DNA of 64,000 bases from Kalmusia sp. IMI 367209 (GCA_027946365.1 JAPEUQ010000022.1:248001-312000); one strand, 5' to 3'; shown: positions 12,480-25,113, counted from the stretch's first letter. Numbers and translations are program-made. The notes: generated by a model from the letters alone, not told the origin.

Positions 12480-12765
12480 TCACCACCGTCGAAGACGAGG
12501 CCTTTCGTGAGGACGCTCAGCGCGAAGCTCAGCCGAACGAAGTCTCGGACTCACCGCTCGATCCTGACGTCCCATTCTACGTCGTAGGCCTCATTTCGAC
12601 GAAATCAAGACCCGGAGATCGCGAACGCCAACTGTCCTACGAAATTCGATGGCAACGACCATAAACAAACCCAGGACTCATGGGTTGAGGAAACACGGCT
12701 TGCGAAGGATGTGCATGATTTGATCGAGGCTCTCAAGCGCCATTGCCGTTACTGCCTTCGAAGAA
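12480..12765 (+). pseudogene. Possible chromodomain-like scrap
   Basis: One frame reads DPDVPFYVVGLISTKS followed by LSYEIRWQ. After a frame change the next stretch reads TQDSWVEETRLAKDVHDLIEAL. The order hydrophobic beta strand, basic loop, Y-x-I-R-W, gap, S-W-x-E and C-terminal helix resembles a chromodomain, such as those carried by some fungal retroelements. It is short and broken, and I could not find an attached reverse transcriptase. Low confidence. Confidence 0.25.
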
Positions 12766-13161
12766 GACATTAATAGGTACATGGAAATACGCTGACTGCC
12801 TCGACGCTCATGGCAACTTCCGAACCGCCTCACCCACAGACAATCTTTCTTTCGCCTCCATGCCAGCGAAATCCCGATACCAGGGACCTCAACCACTCTT
12901 ATACTGTACTATACAGTTTTATTATTTACCTCTCACGATCACCTTCACCGCGACGCGACTGCCTGTTCTACAGCTGCGCGATCGCGGATGCGCCCCGATT
13001 GAGACTGGCACGCTTTCCTCTAATACAACGAGGTCGCTCACAACTTTTCGACCTCAGCAACTTCACACTTTCTACGTACCTCAAACCTTCCTCAAACTTC
13101 CAAGTACGGCCTCTCTACTCTATTTCACACTGTTTAATACGATTTCAAGCAATCAACTACT

Positions 13162-14395
13162 ATGTCGACCTTCCGCGAGTACATTGGAGCACTCGGCGAT
13201 GATCGAGCGTCCAATATCAAGAACAGCGATCACGTCGTGATGTTCTCTGCCGTTTACAATTCTTTGGTTCACGATGTCGGAGACAGTGGCAAACCCGAGA
13301 AGCTTTCTTTGAGAGATCACGTCAAGACACCTCACCAAGTCGTCACCAGCGCCTTTCGTCTCTCAAGTCCAGGCCACATGTTCGACCGAGCTCAGATCTT
13401 GAATACGTGGCCATCGTTACTCAGCCAGCTCGGGAGCTACCACAAGTGTTTCCGACTGCCGAGCATCGCAACGTGCTTGTGACGGCGAGCAGGGCTCAAG
13501 GCCATTTTCCTCAGATCTCGGACCAGGAAGTCCTTCAATTTTGGTACCGTTTACGACTTTTCACCGATGCGGTAAATGTTCAGTCAACGGCTGTCCTGTC
13601 CAAGGGGGAGCTTGTCCGCTCAAAGGAAGCCCCAATATCTTCTTTCATCGCACCAGAGGATGCACGAAATAACGATCACGTTCTTGTGCAGATGTTACTC
13701 CGGTACGAAAACCCAGGAGAGTTTGTGAATACTCCGGATGACCGTTTCACGGACTGTCCCCATACCGTAGGTGCATTGGCCAGCCAAGTCTTCAGAGATA
13801 GACCCCGCTCTCCTGAGCTACTTGGAAAGTTTTCTATCAAGAACTTGACAATTATCGGCAAGCGGCCGCTCCGTTCATTCAAGCTATGAAAACATGCAGC
13901 GCTAGCGAAGATTCTGGATTCGATAAAGAGTTCTTCAGTACTGCTACTCCGTTCATGGTCGAGTTCACAAAAGAATTACTCCGTCGCGCGGATTTCGTCG
14001 TTACGACCCCCATACATGCCTGCTCGGACATGGTTCGAGGATGTTTTGGTCCCCAGTTCATAGTCATCGAAGATGCTCCACGCATGCGCGAAATCCAAAA
14101 GGCAATGCTAATGAATGCGTACCCTTCTGCTCATTACCGACCTCAAAATGACGATTTATATCAACTTTGGCTTGGTTCTTTCACCCCACGGGACCGGGCT
14201 ACTTTTGCCACTCAGACCTCTACGCCTCTGATGGAACGTCTGGTTGTCAACGGCGTCAAGGTGTATTATTTGACCACAGTGCGCCGATTCCACAACGCTG
14301 CCGTTTTCCGACTCTGCCAACTCGCGAACGTCGGTCGTGATGTCCAAATGCATCCTTCAGCAGACATTCCCTTGATAGGCCAGATCACCACATAG
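13162..14395 (+). pseudogene. Broken superfamily-1-type helicase (NAM7/ZNFX1-like)
   Basis: Three successive frames are colinear: 13162-13482, 13407-13889 and 13886-14395. The middle one has RNVLVTAS, resembling the helicase motif Ia region. The last one has ADFVVTTPIHACSDMV, then FIVIEDAPRM where intact relatives carry a DEAG-type Walker B. It continues with YPSAHYRPQNDDLYQL and RLVVNGVKVYYLTTVRRF, matching the region of helicase motifs III-IV. A Walker A loop is not visible in any frame. The altered Walker B, missing P-loop and frame breaks suggest a pseudogene. Unusual splicing could explain part of the frame changes. Confidence 0.5.
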
Positions 14396-17337
14396 TTCAA
14401 TACTAAAGTCTTCGTACTCGCTTCGCCTGTATTGTTCTTGAAAATTCATGGCCACTGGAGATGCCATGGCATTGACTAGAGTGAATTCATCCTCTAGAGT
14501 TCGAGAAGATTCCCCACTTCGTCGATACGTCTTTGAATGCGCAACCGGTAACTTCATGTACACCATCACCGATAGGATGACCCAGGGTATGGACCAGTAT
14601 CCCAAAGTAACAAAGTCTTTGAATCCTGAAGTGCTTTCGTACTATAGGAGGTGCTAGCGGCGTAGTGGGGATGATGGTTTTGAGCGGACGGCGTGGGCAA
14701 CTGCCTGGATTTCTATGCTTGAAGTGTGGTGGTATACTTAATGGCTTGAGGTAGGTATAATTATTGAGAATCTTCATCAGTTCCCATGATTGTATCCAGA
14801 AGCTTTGAGAATAGTGGTGCACTTGGTAGGACGTAGACGAGAAGAGCCATGCTTTTCGACTCGGATGTGTATCCACGAGTCTGTCTTTTTGAATGCAGCT
14901 TCCATATAGCTGCGAACCATAGAGAGGGATGGTTAGCTAAAGAGCGAAGATTGAAGAGAGGGTAACGCCTGAAGTGCTAAGACATGTGGTAGCACATAGG
15001 AAGTAGGCAAAGGTGAATGGGCGCACGAGGCAGCCGTACGCCGGTGAATGCACGTGGAGAGCGAGCAGTATACCGCTATCGAGGGACTACTGCTTTCACA
15101 TTTCAGATGATTGACCTTTGGCTGATTTAAAGACCCCACAACCCATCTAGAGCACTGCATCACTCTTGAATGGTCAACGGTTACGTTTTCTCAGGGTAAG
15201 CTTCCGCCAGGAAAAAACATGTATGACCGGGGTTCTGCGACACCGGATACCATGAGGTGACCCACGAGGTGGTATTGTCGTTGATACAAATCACCGTTAT
15301 AGTCCTAACATTAGTCTAGTTCATATGACACTTTAGTATAGTTTGCACTGCCCTAGTGTGGCCTTCGTGTGTCCTCACAATGTGACCAGTGTGCAGCTTT
15401 TCGATTGGTAGCGTCTTCTTAGTATCCTTATTCGGACCTACTACTAGGATTCTGATGTGTCCTGTGAAGCGCGTGCTTTTGACGTTTCTATAGCTCTTGT
15501 CGGACGGCGGAGGTGGAGATGCAGGAGCAGTACGGCCACACAAGTCACTTCTGGATACCGTGAGCTTTTCATGTTCACGCGCTGGTTCGTAGTATGAGTT
15601 ATGGCCTGTTGGACTTTGAAACGTGGATGCGCTGATATCTTTGATGGGCGGGCCCGTCTGGGTAGCCTTCAAAGTACGTTTCTGGGATCGCGGAGAAGCG
15701 TGCCGAACCTTGATAGATTCGTAACATTGGTGATGTCGTCACGATGAGGCTCGTCAAATCTTCGTGTGCGTTGCATGGCGTGGTTGCCCCATTTAATCAC
15801 GCGGCCTTCATCGCGCCTACCGCTTGCACGCAGCGAGCGCGGGCGCGAGATTGGCCTTCGGCTTTGAGATCTCACCACAAACTTCTTTTAAACCATCCAT
15901 ATAAACAAAATCTTTGCAAAACAATATCAGCAGAGATCACCTGGCCTAAGCGATGTGGAGGAGTGGTCAGAGGACCGGATTACGAGAGGTGAGAACTTAG
16001 ATTTGAATACCGGTCTAAGCTTTAGCTTGGCGGCCCCGGCGAAGGTCGGGTTAGCATCTTGCTAGTGTTTGAGAACCCTAGATGGGAAATTTTTCTTCTT
16101 TTTTTCTTTGCGTAGGCTGAATTATTCTGACGGCAGGTTGGCCCTCTGTAAGCTGGTGCAGGGCGCGGGTCTCTATAATCTCATCATGAGTAGAAGGTCA
16201 GTGATGGGATGTGAAAAACGCTTCTGGCATGGTGTAGATTGCGCGTTACTAAAAGGCGTGATAGAGTTACACATATTGCCCACAAAAAATAGTGTCTTTG
16301 AATGTATCCTTGTCAGCGAGGAGGCTTTACTCATTCGGATCTGCACCCCTGCTGTGCGCGGGCCAAGTTGCGCACAGTTTGTACATGCCGACTTTATATA
16401 CTTCATCCCAGACCTTGATAATTTTGACTACCTCTCCTACGTCTTCTTCTGGACATGGAAGATCTAATATGACTTAATGACCTAGGGTTCTTCCGCACGG
16501 TCGTGCCTGGCTTCATAACCTGGGCTAAATTGCACTCCCAAATAATGAAGAGCGATGCTCTCCCAGTTTACAGCTTCTGTTTGCAAGACTCGTTCCTTTT
16601 GCAAACGTACTTCCCACCAGACCGATATCACCATTGAATATGGATTTGCTATCGCTTCAGGTTACGCCATTTGAACAACGACCCCTGGAACATGCGGACG
16701 GAGCTTTCCTTCCTTTCAATAGTTGGTGCGCCTAGACATGGCGCTGAAAAGTCCATTTTGCTGTCAATGTTAGATGCCCAAACTGAGCGGTATCCTTCCT
16801 CGTGGTTCGCTTCTCAGCATGACTACCTCGCCGCACTCATGCTACCCTAGGCATATATCTTATCAGCTCGCTGGGCAGGACTCGCGCCCAGGCTTTGCTT
16901 CCGTGCATACACCAACAGCATAGCACTACACGACACATATACAAAGCCTGGTCAAGAAACTGTCGTGGTAAAACATCGTGGAATGCCGTAGAGCTTGTCC
17001 GCTGGGCTTACTCATTGGATTCCAAAGTCCTCTTCCTTTATGCTGGTATTATCTATACTACGTACAGTGGGACTTAAGCTATACTTCGGCTGAAAAGGCC
17101 ACTTGGGTGGTGATAAGGGTAGAGCTGATCAGAGATGACCATACAACATCGGACTCTAAGATAAAGGCAACATAAGAACAAGCCGCGCTCTCCGGGAGTG
17201 GCGATGTTAGGTCGTCCACGCGTCAGGGATGTGTCATTGAATTACAGACGGCTAACCCCTCCTTTTTAATTCCTCAATGTCATTTCCCTCCTTATACTAC
17301 AAATTCCCGGCAAACGAGTAAAATTGAACTTCATCAC
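14396..17337. other. Long gene-poor stretch
   Basis: About 2.9 kb with only short frames. A minus-strand frame at 15316-15672 and a plus-strand frame at 16069-16467 are the longest, and neither shows a family motif or sensible composition. I see no tRNA or repeat that I can support. It may include the decayed 3' end of the helicase-like gene. Confidence 0.5.
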
Positions 17338-18292
17338 TCACTTGAACCTCTCCTCAAACTCCGCCTCAAGATCCATGTCAGAGTATACCCCGAGCCCCAG
17401 CATCTCGTTATCCACCTTCTCATAAAATGTCCTATACTTACCTCCCAACAGCGCAGATTTCACCATTTTCAACATAGTCATCATATCAATTTCGCCCCTT
17501 CCCACTGCTTCCAAGCTGGCCCTCAACTCCTCCTCGCTATTAACCTTCGTCTCCTTCCATTCACCAGGAACATACTTCTTCACAAGCGCTACCATTTGCT
17601 TCTGCGTAACGGCGGCATCATGTATAAAGATGTTGCGGTTTTTGGTTTGGAGGGGGTTTTTGAGCGCCGCGGCGATGGCTTTTCCAATAGTGGCGTTTGA
17701 GGTGGTGCTGAATTTTACCTCGCCATCATCGTACCATGTAATCTCCTTATTTGCCACATCGAAGACAAACGGCATGTTACCCATAATCAGATCCAGAAAC
17801 GGGCCAGTGGAGAATAAAGTCCATTCAATTTCTCCCTTCTCTGCTTTTCCCTTCAGGTAGTTCTGGATATCGACCATCAAGGCATGCACCGGTAGTGCCT
17901 GAGCTGCAGGGTCTGTCGTCATGGCACCGTAGTCGCTGGGAACAAAACGACGGACGCCAGCTTGGATGGCAGCGTCAATCATCAACTTCTGGTTTGAGAC
18001 GGCTCCTGCGCTTAGAGCCGCGACAACAGCATCTTGGCCTTCGAAGGCGGAGACGAGAGAGGGGAGGGAGGCGTAGTCGACTTCGGCAACTTGCACGCCT
18101 GAGGGAAGGTTCTTGAGGGAGGAGCGAGAACGGGTTATGACTGTTACGGTGAAGCCGGCTTTGGTGAGCTGTTCGAGGATCGCGGTGCCGAGAAAGCCCT
18201 TCTGTGAGAGCCGTTAAGAGACAGACCATGGTTTGGACATAGGGGGAACTTACGCCGAGGAGGGCGACCTTCTGGACTGGAGTAGAGGCCAT
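17338..18292 (-). CDS. NmrA-like/isoflavone-reductase-like NAD(P)-binding protein (2 exons)
   Basis: Exons 18254-18292 and 17338-18201 on the minus strand, with a 52-nt intron placed after a Gly codon inside the dinucleotide-binding loop, give 300 residues. This is the usual length for the family. The N-terminus KVALLGKGFLGTAIL is a Rossmann GxxGxxG loop. FVPSDYG about a third of the way in is typical of NmrA/phenylcoumaran-benzylic-ether-reductase-like proteins. The Lys of the classical YxxxK is not obvious. It could be a small-molecule reductase or a redox-sensing regulator; I cannot choose. Soluble and cytosolic by appearance. Confidence 0.9.
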
Positions 18293-19843
18293 GACGAACT
18301 GAGGGTGTTGTTCAACTTCTGAAAGATAGAGGAGATATGATTGAGTGACAATGGTAGTTCAATTGACAACTGGATGAGGAGAATGAGTGCCTGCTGGAGC
18401 TTCTCTGTGTGCAGGAGAGTCGAATACATATCCTTGCACGTCCTTTTTTCCCCCTTGGATGTGATGTGGGCATCGTGTTTACGAATCTCGCGCTGACGTA
18501 ACATCGCGGAAGCAAATTGCATCCGAACATACTTCTGCGCTCTGCTTACTTTTCTTGCCGAAGCGCTAGCCATGATCATTATGAAGCGTTTACTGCCAGC
18601 AAGGGAAATTATTTGGCGGATGTATTTTACATCCGAGTCATAACAACGTATTGATCCGCGAAAAAGTGTCCGCCCAGGTGAACTTTACTCGTGATACCCG
18701 ATTCTACTGTATTGTTAGCATCCATAACCTTTTTCATTGCAGAGTTAGTTTCAAGTCGCTATAGCCTGTCGGGAACAATCGTTGTCCAAGAGTTTCCCTT
18801 CGTAGGATGGAGAAGTCGTGAATGAGGCGGAAGCTGTAGCGCCAGGCTTGACTCTTTCCGCGGTCGCAAAATGCAAGGAAGAAGCGCGTATGCTAGACCT
18901 GCGATGTAGTTGTCATTTACAAGTGTGAGTTCAATGAGAGTGGTCAGGTGAGTGCAAATGACATCCAGAAGCAATGTTGGCAAGGCGGAGTGATTGACGA
19001 CAGCACTAATTGGCACCATATATCAGATCGCGTAGTTCGTGTCGCTTATCATTTGGGGTATCAGAAAGCTCTTCATTAGTAGCTTCTGGATAGAATTCTG
19101 CTCGATGGAGAGTTTCATTTACTTGAAACGCAGCTACTTGCTGTCGCATCCACCAAGCGCGCGCGAGACCCATTCGAAAGACTGAAAGAGCTTACTGTAA
19201 CCCACCGCTAGTACAAGTCAACTGGCGAGAATTAATCCGCAAAACAGCCGCAATTTCCAACTTCAACTCCAGCTGATCAAAGGTAACAAGTTCGGCATGG
19301 TTGTGGACGAGATCGCGCCACGTAAGAGCGTCTACATCAATTGCAGTAGCATTATTCAATCCCACTTACAGTGCCGACTCGCAAGCCACCACGCGCGCGA
19401 ACGAAATATGTCAGCTGCTCGTGACCGTGACACGTTGTCGAATGTAGCGTTCTTTACATAAAATGCAATCAGAAAATCCCAAAGAGAACGGAACTGTGCC
19501 AAAGCCGCTACCGTGAGGTGTAGACTGCCTCTTGAAGCGATCAATCGGCTGGCTACATTCGCCGTCCTGACTGGCCAGTGTTCCAGCCCAGCAGAGGCAC
19601 GGACGAAGTACGGGACACAACGTGCGACCGACGACGGGCCGATAATGCGATACGGCACTGTATTTTGAGAATCTGGAATCGTGTGTAGCTTTGACCAAGC
19701 TTGGAAATATTGAGTTTTGATTATGCAATCTCGACATTACAAATCGAAGCTGGGCGTTGGGAATACATTAATGACTGCTCGTTCCATCTTGGAGAGAGTC
19801 CCTAGGAACGCACAGAGCCAAATCCCAGCAGTTGCCTGGCACT
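18293..19843. other. Intergenic, no gene seen
   Basis: About 1.5 kb upstream of two genes that face away from each other. No coherent coding frame, RNA gene or repeat was recognised. It must hold the promoters of both NmrA-like genes. Confidence 0.55.
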
Positions 19844-20615
19844 ATGGGACGGCATTTTCTGGTCTTTGGTGGAACAGGTAAGTCTGCTCTGAGTGTATCG
19901 GATCGCATTATTAACGAGCTCCCAGGAGCTGCTGGGTCTCGGTTCATTCCGATTGCGCTTGAAAAGGGCCATCATCTTACTATTTATGCGCGCAGTCCTG
20001 AAAAATTGCCGGCATCAACACGAAGCCATGAGAGAGTGAAGATTATCCAGGGCACCTTTGATAATCTAGAAAAATTAGAAGAAGCAGCAAGTTGTGGTGC
20101 TGATGTTTTTGTGTCGTTTGCCGGACCGGAAAAACCGGTTCCGGGGCAGGTAAGTTGTAATAGCAATGTGCCGTTTTAAACCAAACCACAGTAGAGTTAA
20201 CGCAGAATAACAGCCCATCAAAGAAGGCTATGAGAGGATTCTGCCGTTATTGGCGTTGAACGGCGTCAGGAGGGTTTTCATCCTTGGCACGAATTCCATT
20301 CCAGACCCAGCAGACAAGCGATCGTTGAAATGGGCCTTGGCAATATGGATGATCAAACTGATCGCTCGCCATGCGTACGAGGAGATAGTTGCGATTGGTG
20401 ACCTTGTGCGCTCTCAGCCAGTGGAGGAGCTGCGTTGGACCCTGTTCAGGGTCGGCTTCCTCAACAACGGGCCAGCAGCGCCAGTAAACGCAACATATCC
20501 AGGTAGTGGTAAAGATCATCTCTCCATAAGTCGGGACAGCATCGCAGAATGGTTGTTGAAGGAAGCGCAGGAGGACAAATGGGTTGGAAAGTCACCTTAC
20601 ATATGCAACTCGTGA
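19844..20615 (+). CDS. Short NAD(P)-binding (NmrA-like) protein (3 exons)
   Basis: Exons 19844-19877, 19926-20149 and 20214-20615, with introns of 48 and 64 nt, give 219 residues. The start is the ATG at 19844, directly followed by GRHFLVFGGTG. Intron 1 falls within the Gly-rich loop, which becomes GGTGAAGSRF after splicing. TIYARSPEKLP follows strand 2 and suggests NADP preference by its Arg. VRRVFILGTNS and WTLFRVGFLNN correspond to strand 4 and the substrate-side region of NmrA/SDR-a proteins. It is shorter than its neighbour at 17.3 kb and not an obvious duplicate of it. Function unknown beyond a probable redox enzyme. Confidence 0.82.
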
Positions 20616-23600
20616 TGTTGGAATGGCGCATGTAACTAGTCCTTGAAAATATACACTCCGGGTTTATCCGCGTGATGGAAACAGTGGCATTGAGGTTCAT
20701 TCCCGTAGCATGCACGTATGAGGTACGGTAATTGAAACAGTAGTTTGGGAGTTTTTACGGTACTTGAGTTTCTGTATATCGATACCGACCACGAACCGTT
20801 TGGTGACATTGTCAAGAGCATGTGTGCCTAGGCATGAACGCTCGGGGGAAAGTTATTCATTCAGGATGTCCTCGCATACGCAGGCTCAAAAGATCCATGC
20901 TACCAAGATCGACGAAGGGACGCCAAATGTAGCGCCTGCTGCAAAGGTGAGTACAAGGTGACGGCCCAAGGGGCCCAGTTGGCTTACAGCTTGTCAGGTA
21001 TCCGGAAAAACTTGGGGTTGTTCGCTAACTCCTCTACAAATGAGACGAGTATCCGTTCGCATCGACAGTTGAAGGCGACCAAGGAGCTCATCTTAGTTGT
21101 ATTCTTGGAACTCGAAATAACCTCCAGGGTGGATGACTGAGTACTTTCCTGTCGAACTAGCGTAGGGTCAACAATTCGGCGTTCGCGTTGTTGATATTTA
21201 GTGCTCGGATGTCACGAAGCTCGACCGGCAAGGCTGCGGGCCTGGCGCGAAACGGGATGACGTAATTGGTTGCGACAACCCTTTATCAAGATTCGAAGGT
21301 GCGAACCACTCATGGTTCTCTGTACTTAAGGGTACTCAAACTGGTGTCCCCATTTGACAGCCTCGATCAGTTCGCTTGGGGATAATGTCACAAAAGCAGT
21401 TGTTATTCCTATTGGAGATCTCGCGAATGGACAGTACGTCTAGAAGCTGCGGGTGATTGATGAACGAGCCGATCGCGCTGTGATTCTTAGTAACGCTGGG
21501 CCATAGCTGGGAGGGTAAGTCATGTGTTTTCGCATTCTTTGCACAATGTTGCTAAGTATCTTGGTAGTGATTGACACTTCTTCCTAGTAATCCTTCCCAA
21601 AACTCTCTGCTGAGCACAACTTCTATTTTCACACCACGCCACTACCTTTCTCCATCCAACACAACTTCCACCTGTGGCCAAAACAATGGCGGACCATGTT
21701 TACCACATCCCTCCTCTCATCGCCGCTCCACCACTACACATCTCCTTTCATATTTTCCTCGACCGGATTCTATCTTTCACCAACATATTCATCCTCGGTT
21801 CACTCAGTATGTTTTCATGTTTCGACACGGACATGATAAGCGTGGGTGGGCATAATTGCTCTTTCGGTGTTAGGACTTGTCTTCTCTCCCTTTCAACAAT
21901 CTCGGTACGCAGGCTATACCGCTTCTACAAAACCTCGATACGCATGCTATACCACTTCTACTCAATCTCGGATTCGAATGAAGCTACGCTACGTAAAGAA
22001 GAAAGAGAAAATGCACAGTTGATATTTTCAGCCATTACGGTATGAAGAGGCTTGATCGCTTGCCTATGGTGGGCGGTTTCACCTGCAGCAAAGCCCTGGA
22101 CACTTTCCAAGCTTCGAATTTGACACCAAAGCCAACAGGTAATATCGCCGAAATGTTGTTGAACTTCGAGAGACGAATGAATGATCGCGTTGATCAGATG
22201 TCGCTGGACATCGGAAATCGCACCGACACACTCGACACACGTATCGACACACTCAACGCACGTATAGACACGCGCATTGATCTATGAGTGAGGGAACAAT
22301 GCAACTCGGATAGGAATCGGCTTCCGGAACCCAATTGGCAGGATGGTGTCCAGCCACAGCCATCAGAGGCGTTACTATCTCAACCATTACGAGACGTATT
22401 CCCGAAGGGCTCGACCATCACGATGTTCGTATACCATCTTGAGAATTGGGCGTTGTAAGTGTTTCCAACTATAGGTTTTGTTGGGCAGCTTTGCTAATAC
22501 AGAGTGTAGCCTCTCGCACGCAAGAGCAGGGATGACAAAGGCGTTGATATGAAGGGTTTTACTGCGTTGGATGGCGTTGCTATTAGGTACTTCGGGTTTC
22601 TTGATTGATAGATCAGTACCTTGTTGAGGATTCTGTGCATGTAGCGATCCTGCGATTGTGGGAGCGCCTATGCTATGTCATCGTAGATTGATTAAATCGA
22701 GACTTTCCTGAAACGATTTCTCGCATGCATCTGGCGATGGTACGTGCAGGCCTGGTTACCTTTCGGCTAGTCGACAGGGTCTTGAACCAGTCCCAAAAGA
22801 GACAAGAGACCACGGCCAACCTTGGAGCGGCGCAAATGGCGGCAGCAGATGTGATAAAAACAAGGGCCGGGCGCTAGGCGGGGCGGTGGTGAGGGCAGCA
22901 ATGCAGCCTGGATTGAGGGATATGGGCAGTTGGGAGCGGTGGTGTTTTCGGTGTGGCATGGACGTTTTGGGGATCAGTCTGACGTCTGACGTTGTCGCAA
23001 GCTAGACGCTCTAGAGCGTTGTGTTAGACGAGTCCCTACACACCGACAACGCCACCGCTCCCCCATCACCAACTACCCATATCCCTCAATCCAGGCTGCA
23101 TTGCCCCATTTTATGCATAATTATTTTGGTCTGCGGGATCTTTCTTATCATGTCTAATACAGGTGGTTGACCTGCCCCAGGTTCGCTATGTTTTCTTTCG
23201 GGACTACGCCACGTGCGCGCACAAAGAGACGCTGCACCGTTCACACGCCCGCCAGGAACAGCCAAACCATATACTACAAAGCACAACTTCGCATTTTCTT
23301 TGAGTGAGCGTATGAGTCGCACCGCGCGCGCGCATGAACAATGACTGTAGTCGATACCCAAATTTAGGCCATGTCCGCGCGCCAGGTCAAAGGGACGACC
23401 TTTGGGTCAAAACCCACAGCTCTCTGCACGTTTGTCTGTCATTTCTGAGTCGAAACCCACAGCTCTCAGCACGTCTTTCCGCCCACACGCACGGGGACCA
23501 ATAGGCGAAGTCATTCCTCTATGGGTACCTTCGCCGGTAAAGATAGCCAAGATTGCAAGCCACAGACCCGCAACGCTCGTATCACACCACCCGATGTCTT

Positions 23601-23817
23601 AGCACCAGACACTGTCTTAAGCGTTGGTGTAGGTACGCATGTCGATATAAGTAGGGAGTAGGAAGCACACCCATCTAACAGGTATAGGGCCTTGGAAGGG
23701 CTCCAAAGAGCACTGTCCAGCGAGTAGCGCCCGAGACGCACCCGTGCAATCCATCGAAAGGTCGTTCGAAGCGACATCTAACATCAAGACTAAGAGATTA
23801 GAGCACGCGCACCAGGT
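20616..23817. other. Gene-poor stretch with an inverted repeat
   Basis: About 3.2 kb without a gene I can support. Two adjoining frames at 21674-22045 and 22042-22287 might be relics. The second ends in a short heptad-like run built of repeated Asp-Thr-Arg-Ile-Asp units. The inverted repeat at 22898-23104 is listed separately. Confidence 0.5.
22898..23104. repeat. Imperfect inverted repeat (about 60-bp arms, about 85-bp loop)
   Basis: The segment around 22898-22954 (core atgcagcctggattgaggg) is repeated as its reverse complement at 23041-23104. The shared core also covers the following atatggg and the gagcggtgg end. The centre contains gacgtctgacg and ctctagag, small palindromes of its own. 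This could be a folded-back element or a miniature inverted-repeat transposon remnant. No target duplication was identified. A diverged single copy of the arm may lie at about 61767-61815. Confidence 0.6.
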
Positions 23818-25113
23818 ATGACAACCGATGCCTACGCAGGTCAGACACTAACGCTTAGCATTCAGCAAACAAAGTTGTCACGGCTGGACGTCGGTCTTCT
23901 ATGCATCTCGCTCCAAACAGACTCGCTCGATCCGCTCAATCCGCCTACCTCCCCACCTCCCCGCCCTCATCCCCACGCTTCTGTTTCTGAGTGGCTCGAG
24001 TCTGTTGAAACAATACGAGAGAAGTGCTGCCGGTCAAAACGTTGTCTTTCTTGCCACCATTCAGGGAGTTCCCCTATCTCGAGAGACCTTACAAGACCTT
24101 CACCGGAGATGGATGGCACACGGGATACCAGTCCTTCAAATACACCGCCGAAGCCAGCGTTCCGAGGCGTAGACACCGCTTCCGTCACGGGCAGTGGTTC
24201 TACTCCGATGAGTGTTGCAAAGAAATCAGTGGAGGACCCGCTCTACAGGTACCGACTCGTCTCGTGCAACATTTACATGCGAACACCTGGAGACGATGTT
24301 CCGAAACATATTTCTGACCTCATTGGCCATATACGCCGGCATCGTAATTCCCCAAGCCCATCACGAAATGATATCTGGAAGATCTGCAATGGCGAAGGAT
24401 TACATGAACTTGAGGACGGTGCTAGTGAGTCCCGAGTATTGGATTACTTCAATGGGACGATTTTTCCTCGTTGCGCTTGGTCAGACTGTCTAGCTAAAAG
24501 CGTCCAACGGCAAATGAACAAGGACGCTACCCCGTACTCGTACTCTCAGTCGAAACTTAGCACGCCGTTTCCTGATCTCCTTTACGGATACCAACTCGAC
24601 CGGGCCTTTCCTCAGCAGCAAGCCCTAGCATTGAAATCGGCAACCTTGGCCAACAATGATGGACTGATGTTCCCCTTTCTTCTTGTCGAAGTCAAGGGCG
24701 ATGGTGGAAGCATGTACGGGGCGACAAATCAATGCCTTGGAGGCTCTGCTTCCTGTGTCAACATTGCCGAAACGCTCAACTGGTGCCTAAAGCAGCAACA
24801 GCTCCCCCGTGTCTATAGCGCTGTTTTCAGCATCGCTATGAATGGTACAGAGGCACGAGTGTACATCTCGTGGAAAGCAAGTAAGCTCGACTGGTACATG
24901 CAGAAAATTGAGCATTTTGTGCTCCATAGAGCTACGGATTACGAAGAATTTCAGAAGATCGTTCAGAATATTTTCGACTGGGGAAGGGGCCATCGCCTGG
25001 ACGAGATCCGGAAAGCCTTGGACGCGCTTCAAAAGAAAGAAGAAGACACAAAGCAAGAGGAGGCGGACGAGGCTTCGGGGCTCAAGAAGCGCAAATATCA
25101 TCATTCGCCCTGA
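23818..25113 (+). CDS. PD-(D/E)XK-nuclease-like fungal protein (DUF7924-type)
   Basis: One frame of 431 residues. The first 130 residues are Pro/Ser-rich and probably disordered. The core has FPDLLYGY, giving Asp253, and later LLVEVKGDGGS with Glu291 and Lys293. This is the PD...(D/E)xK spacing of restriction-endonuclease-like folds. ATNQCLGGSASCVNIAE right after it is a hallmark of a fungal family that I know as DUF7924-like. The C-terminus is a charged helix ending in KKRKYH, a possible nuclear signal. Nuclease activity is inference from the motif alone. The gene opens the accessory island; the next gene downstream is an ankyrin protein. No intron is needed. Confidence 0.75.
   Translation: MTTDAYAGQTLTLSIQQTKLSRLDVGLLCISLQTDSLDPLNPPTSPPPRPHPHASVSEWLESVETIREKCCRSKRCLSCHHSGSSPISRDLTRPSPEMDGTRDTSPSNTPPKPAFRGVDTASVTGSGSTPMSVAKKSVEDPLYRYRLVSCNIYMRTPGDDVPKHISDLIGHIRRHRNSPSPSRNDIWKICNGEGLHELEDGASESRVLDYFNGTIFPRCAWSDCLAKSVQRQMNKDATPYSYSQSKLSTPFPDLLYGYQLDRAFPQQQALALKSATLANNDGLMFPFLLVEVKGDGGSMYGATNQCLGGSASCVNIAETLNWCLKQQQLPRVYSAVFSIAMNGTEARVYISWKASKLDWYMQKIEHFVLHRATDYEEFQKIVQNIFDWGRGHRLDEIRKALDALQKKEEDTKQEEADEASGLKKRKYHHSP

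Noticed and set aside
15316..16467. Two frames of 118 and 132 codons on opposite strands
   Set aside because: Composition and lack of motifs suggest chance frames; neither shows splice-consistent extension.
20860..21480. Possible remains of a zinc-type dehydrogenase after the short NmrA-like gene
   Set aside because: Only scattered residues fit (for example a CSDVTKLD stretch). Without an alignment the resemblance is not supportable.
21674..22287. Two adjoining frames ending in a heptad-like Asp-Thr-Arg-Ile-Asp repeat
   Set aside because: The second part has a plausible coiled-coil look, but there is no family motif, the frames do not join by clear splice sites, and what follows 22287 is not coherent.
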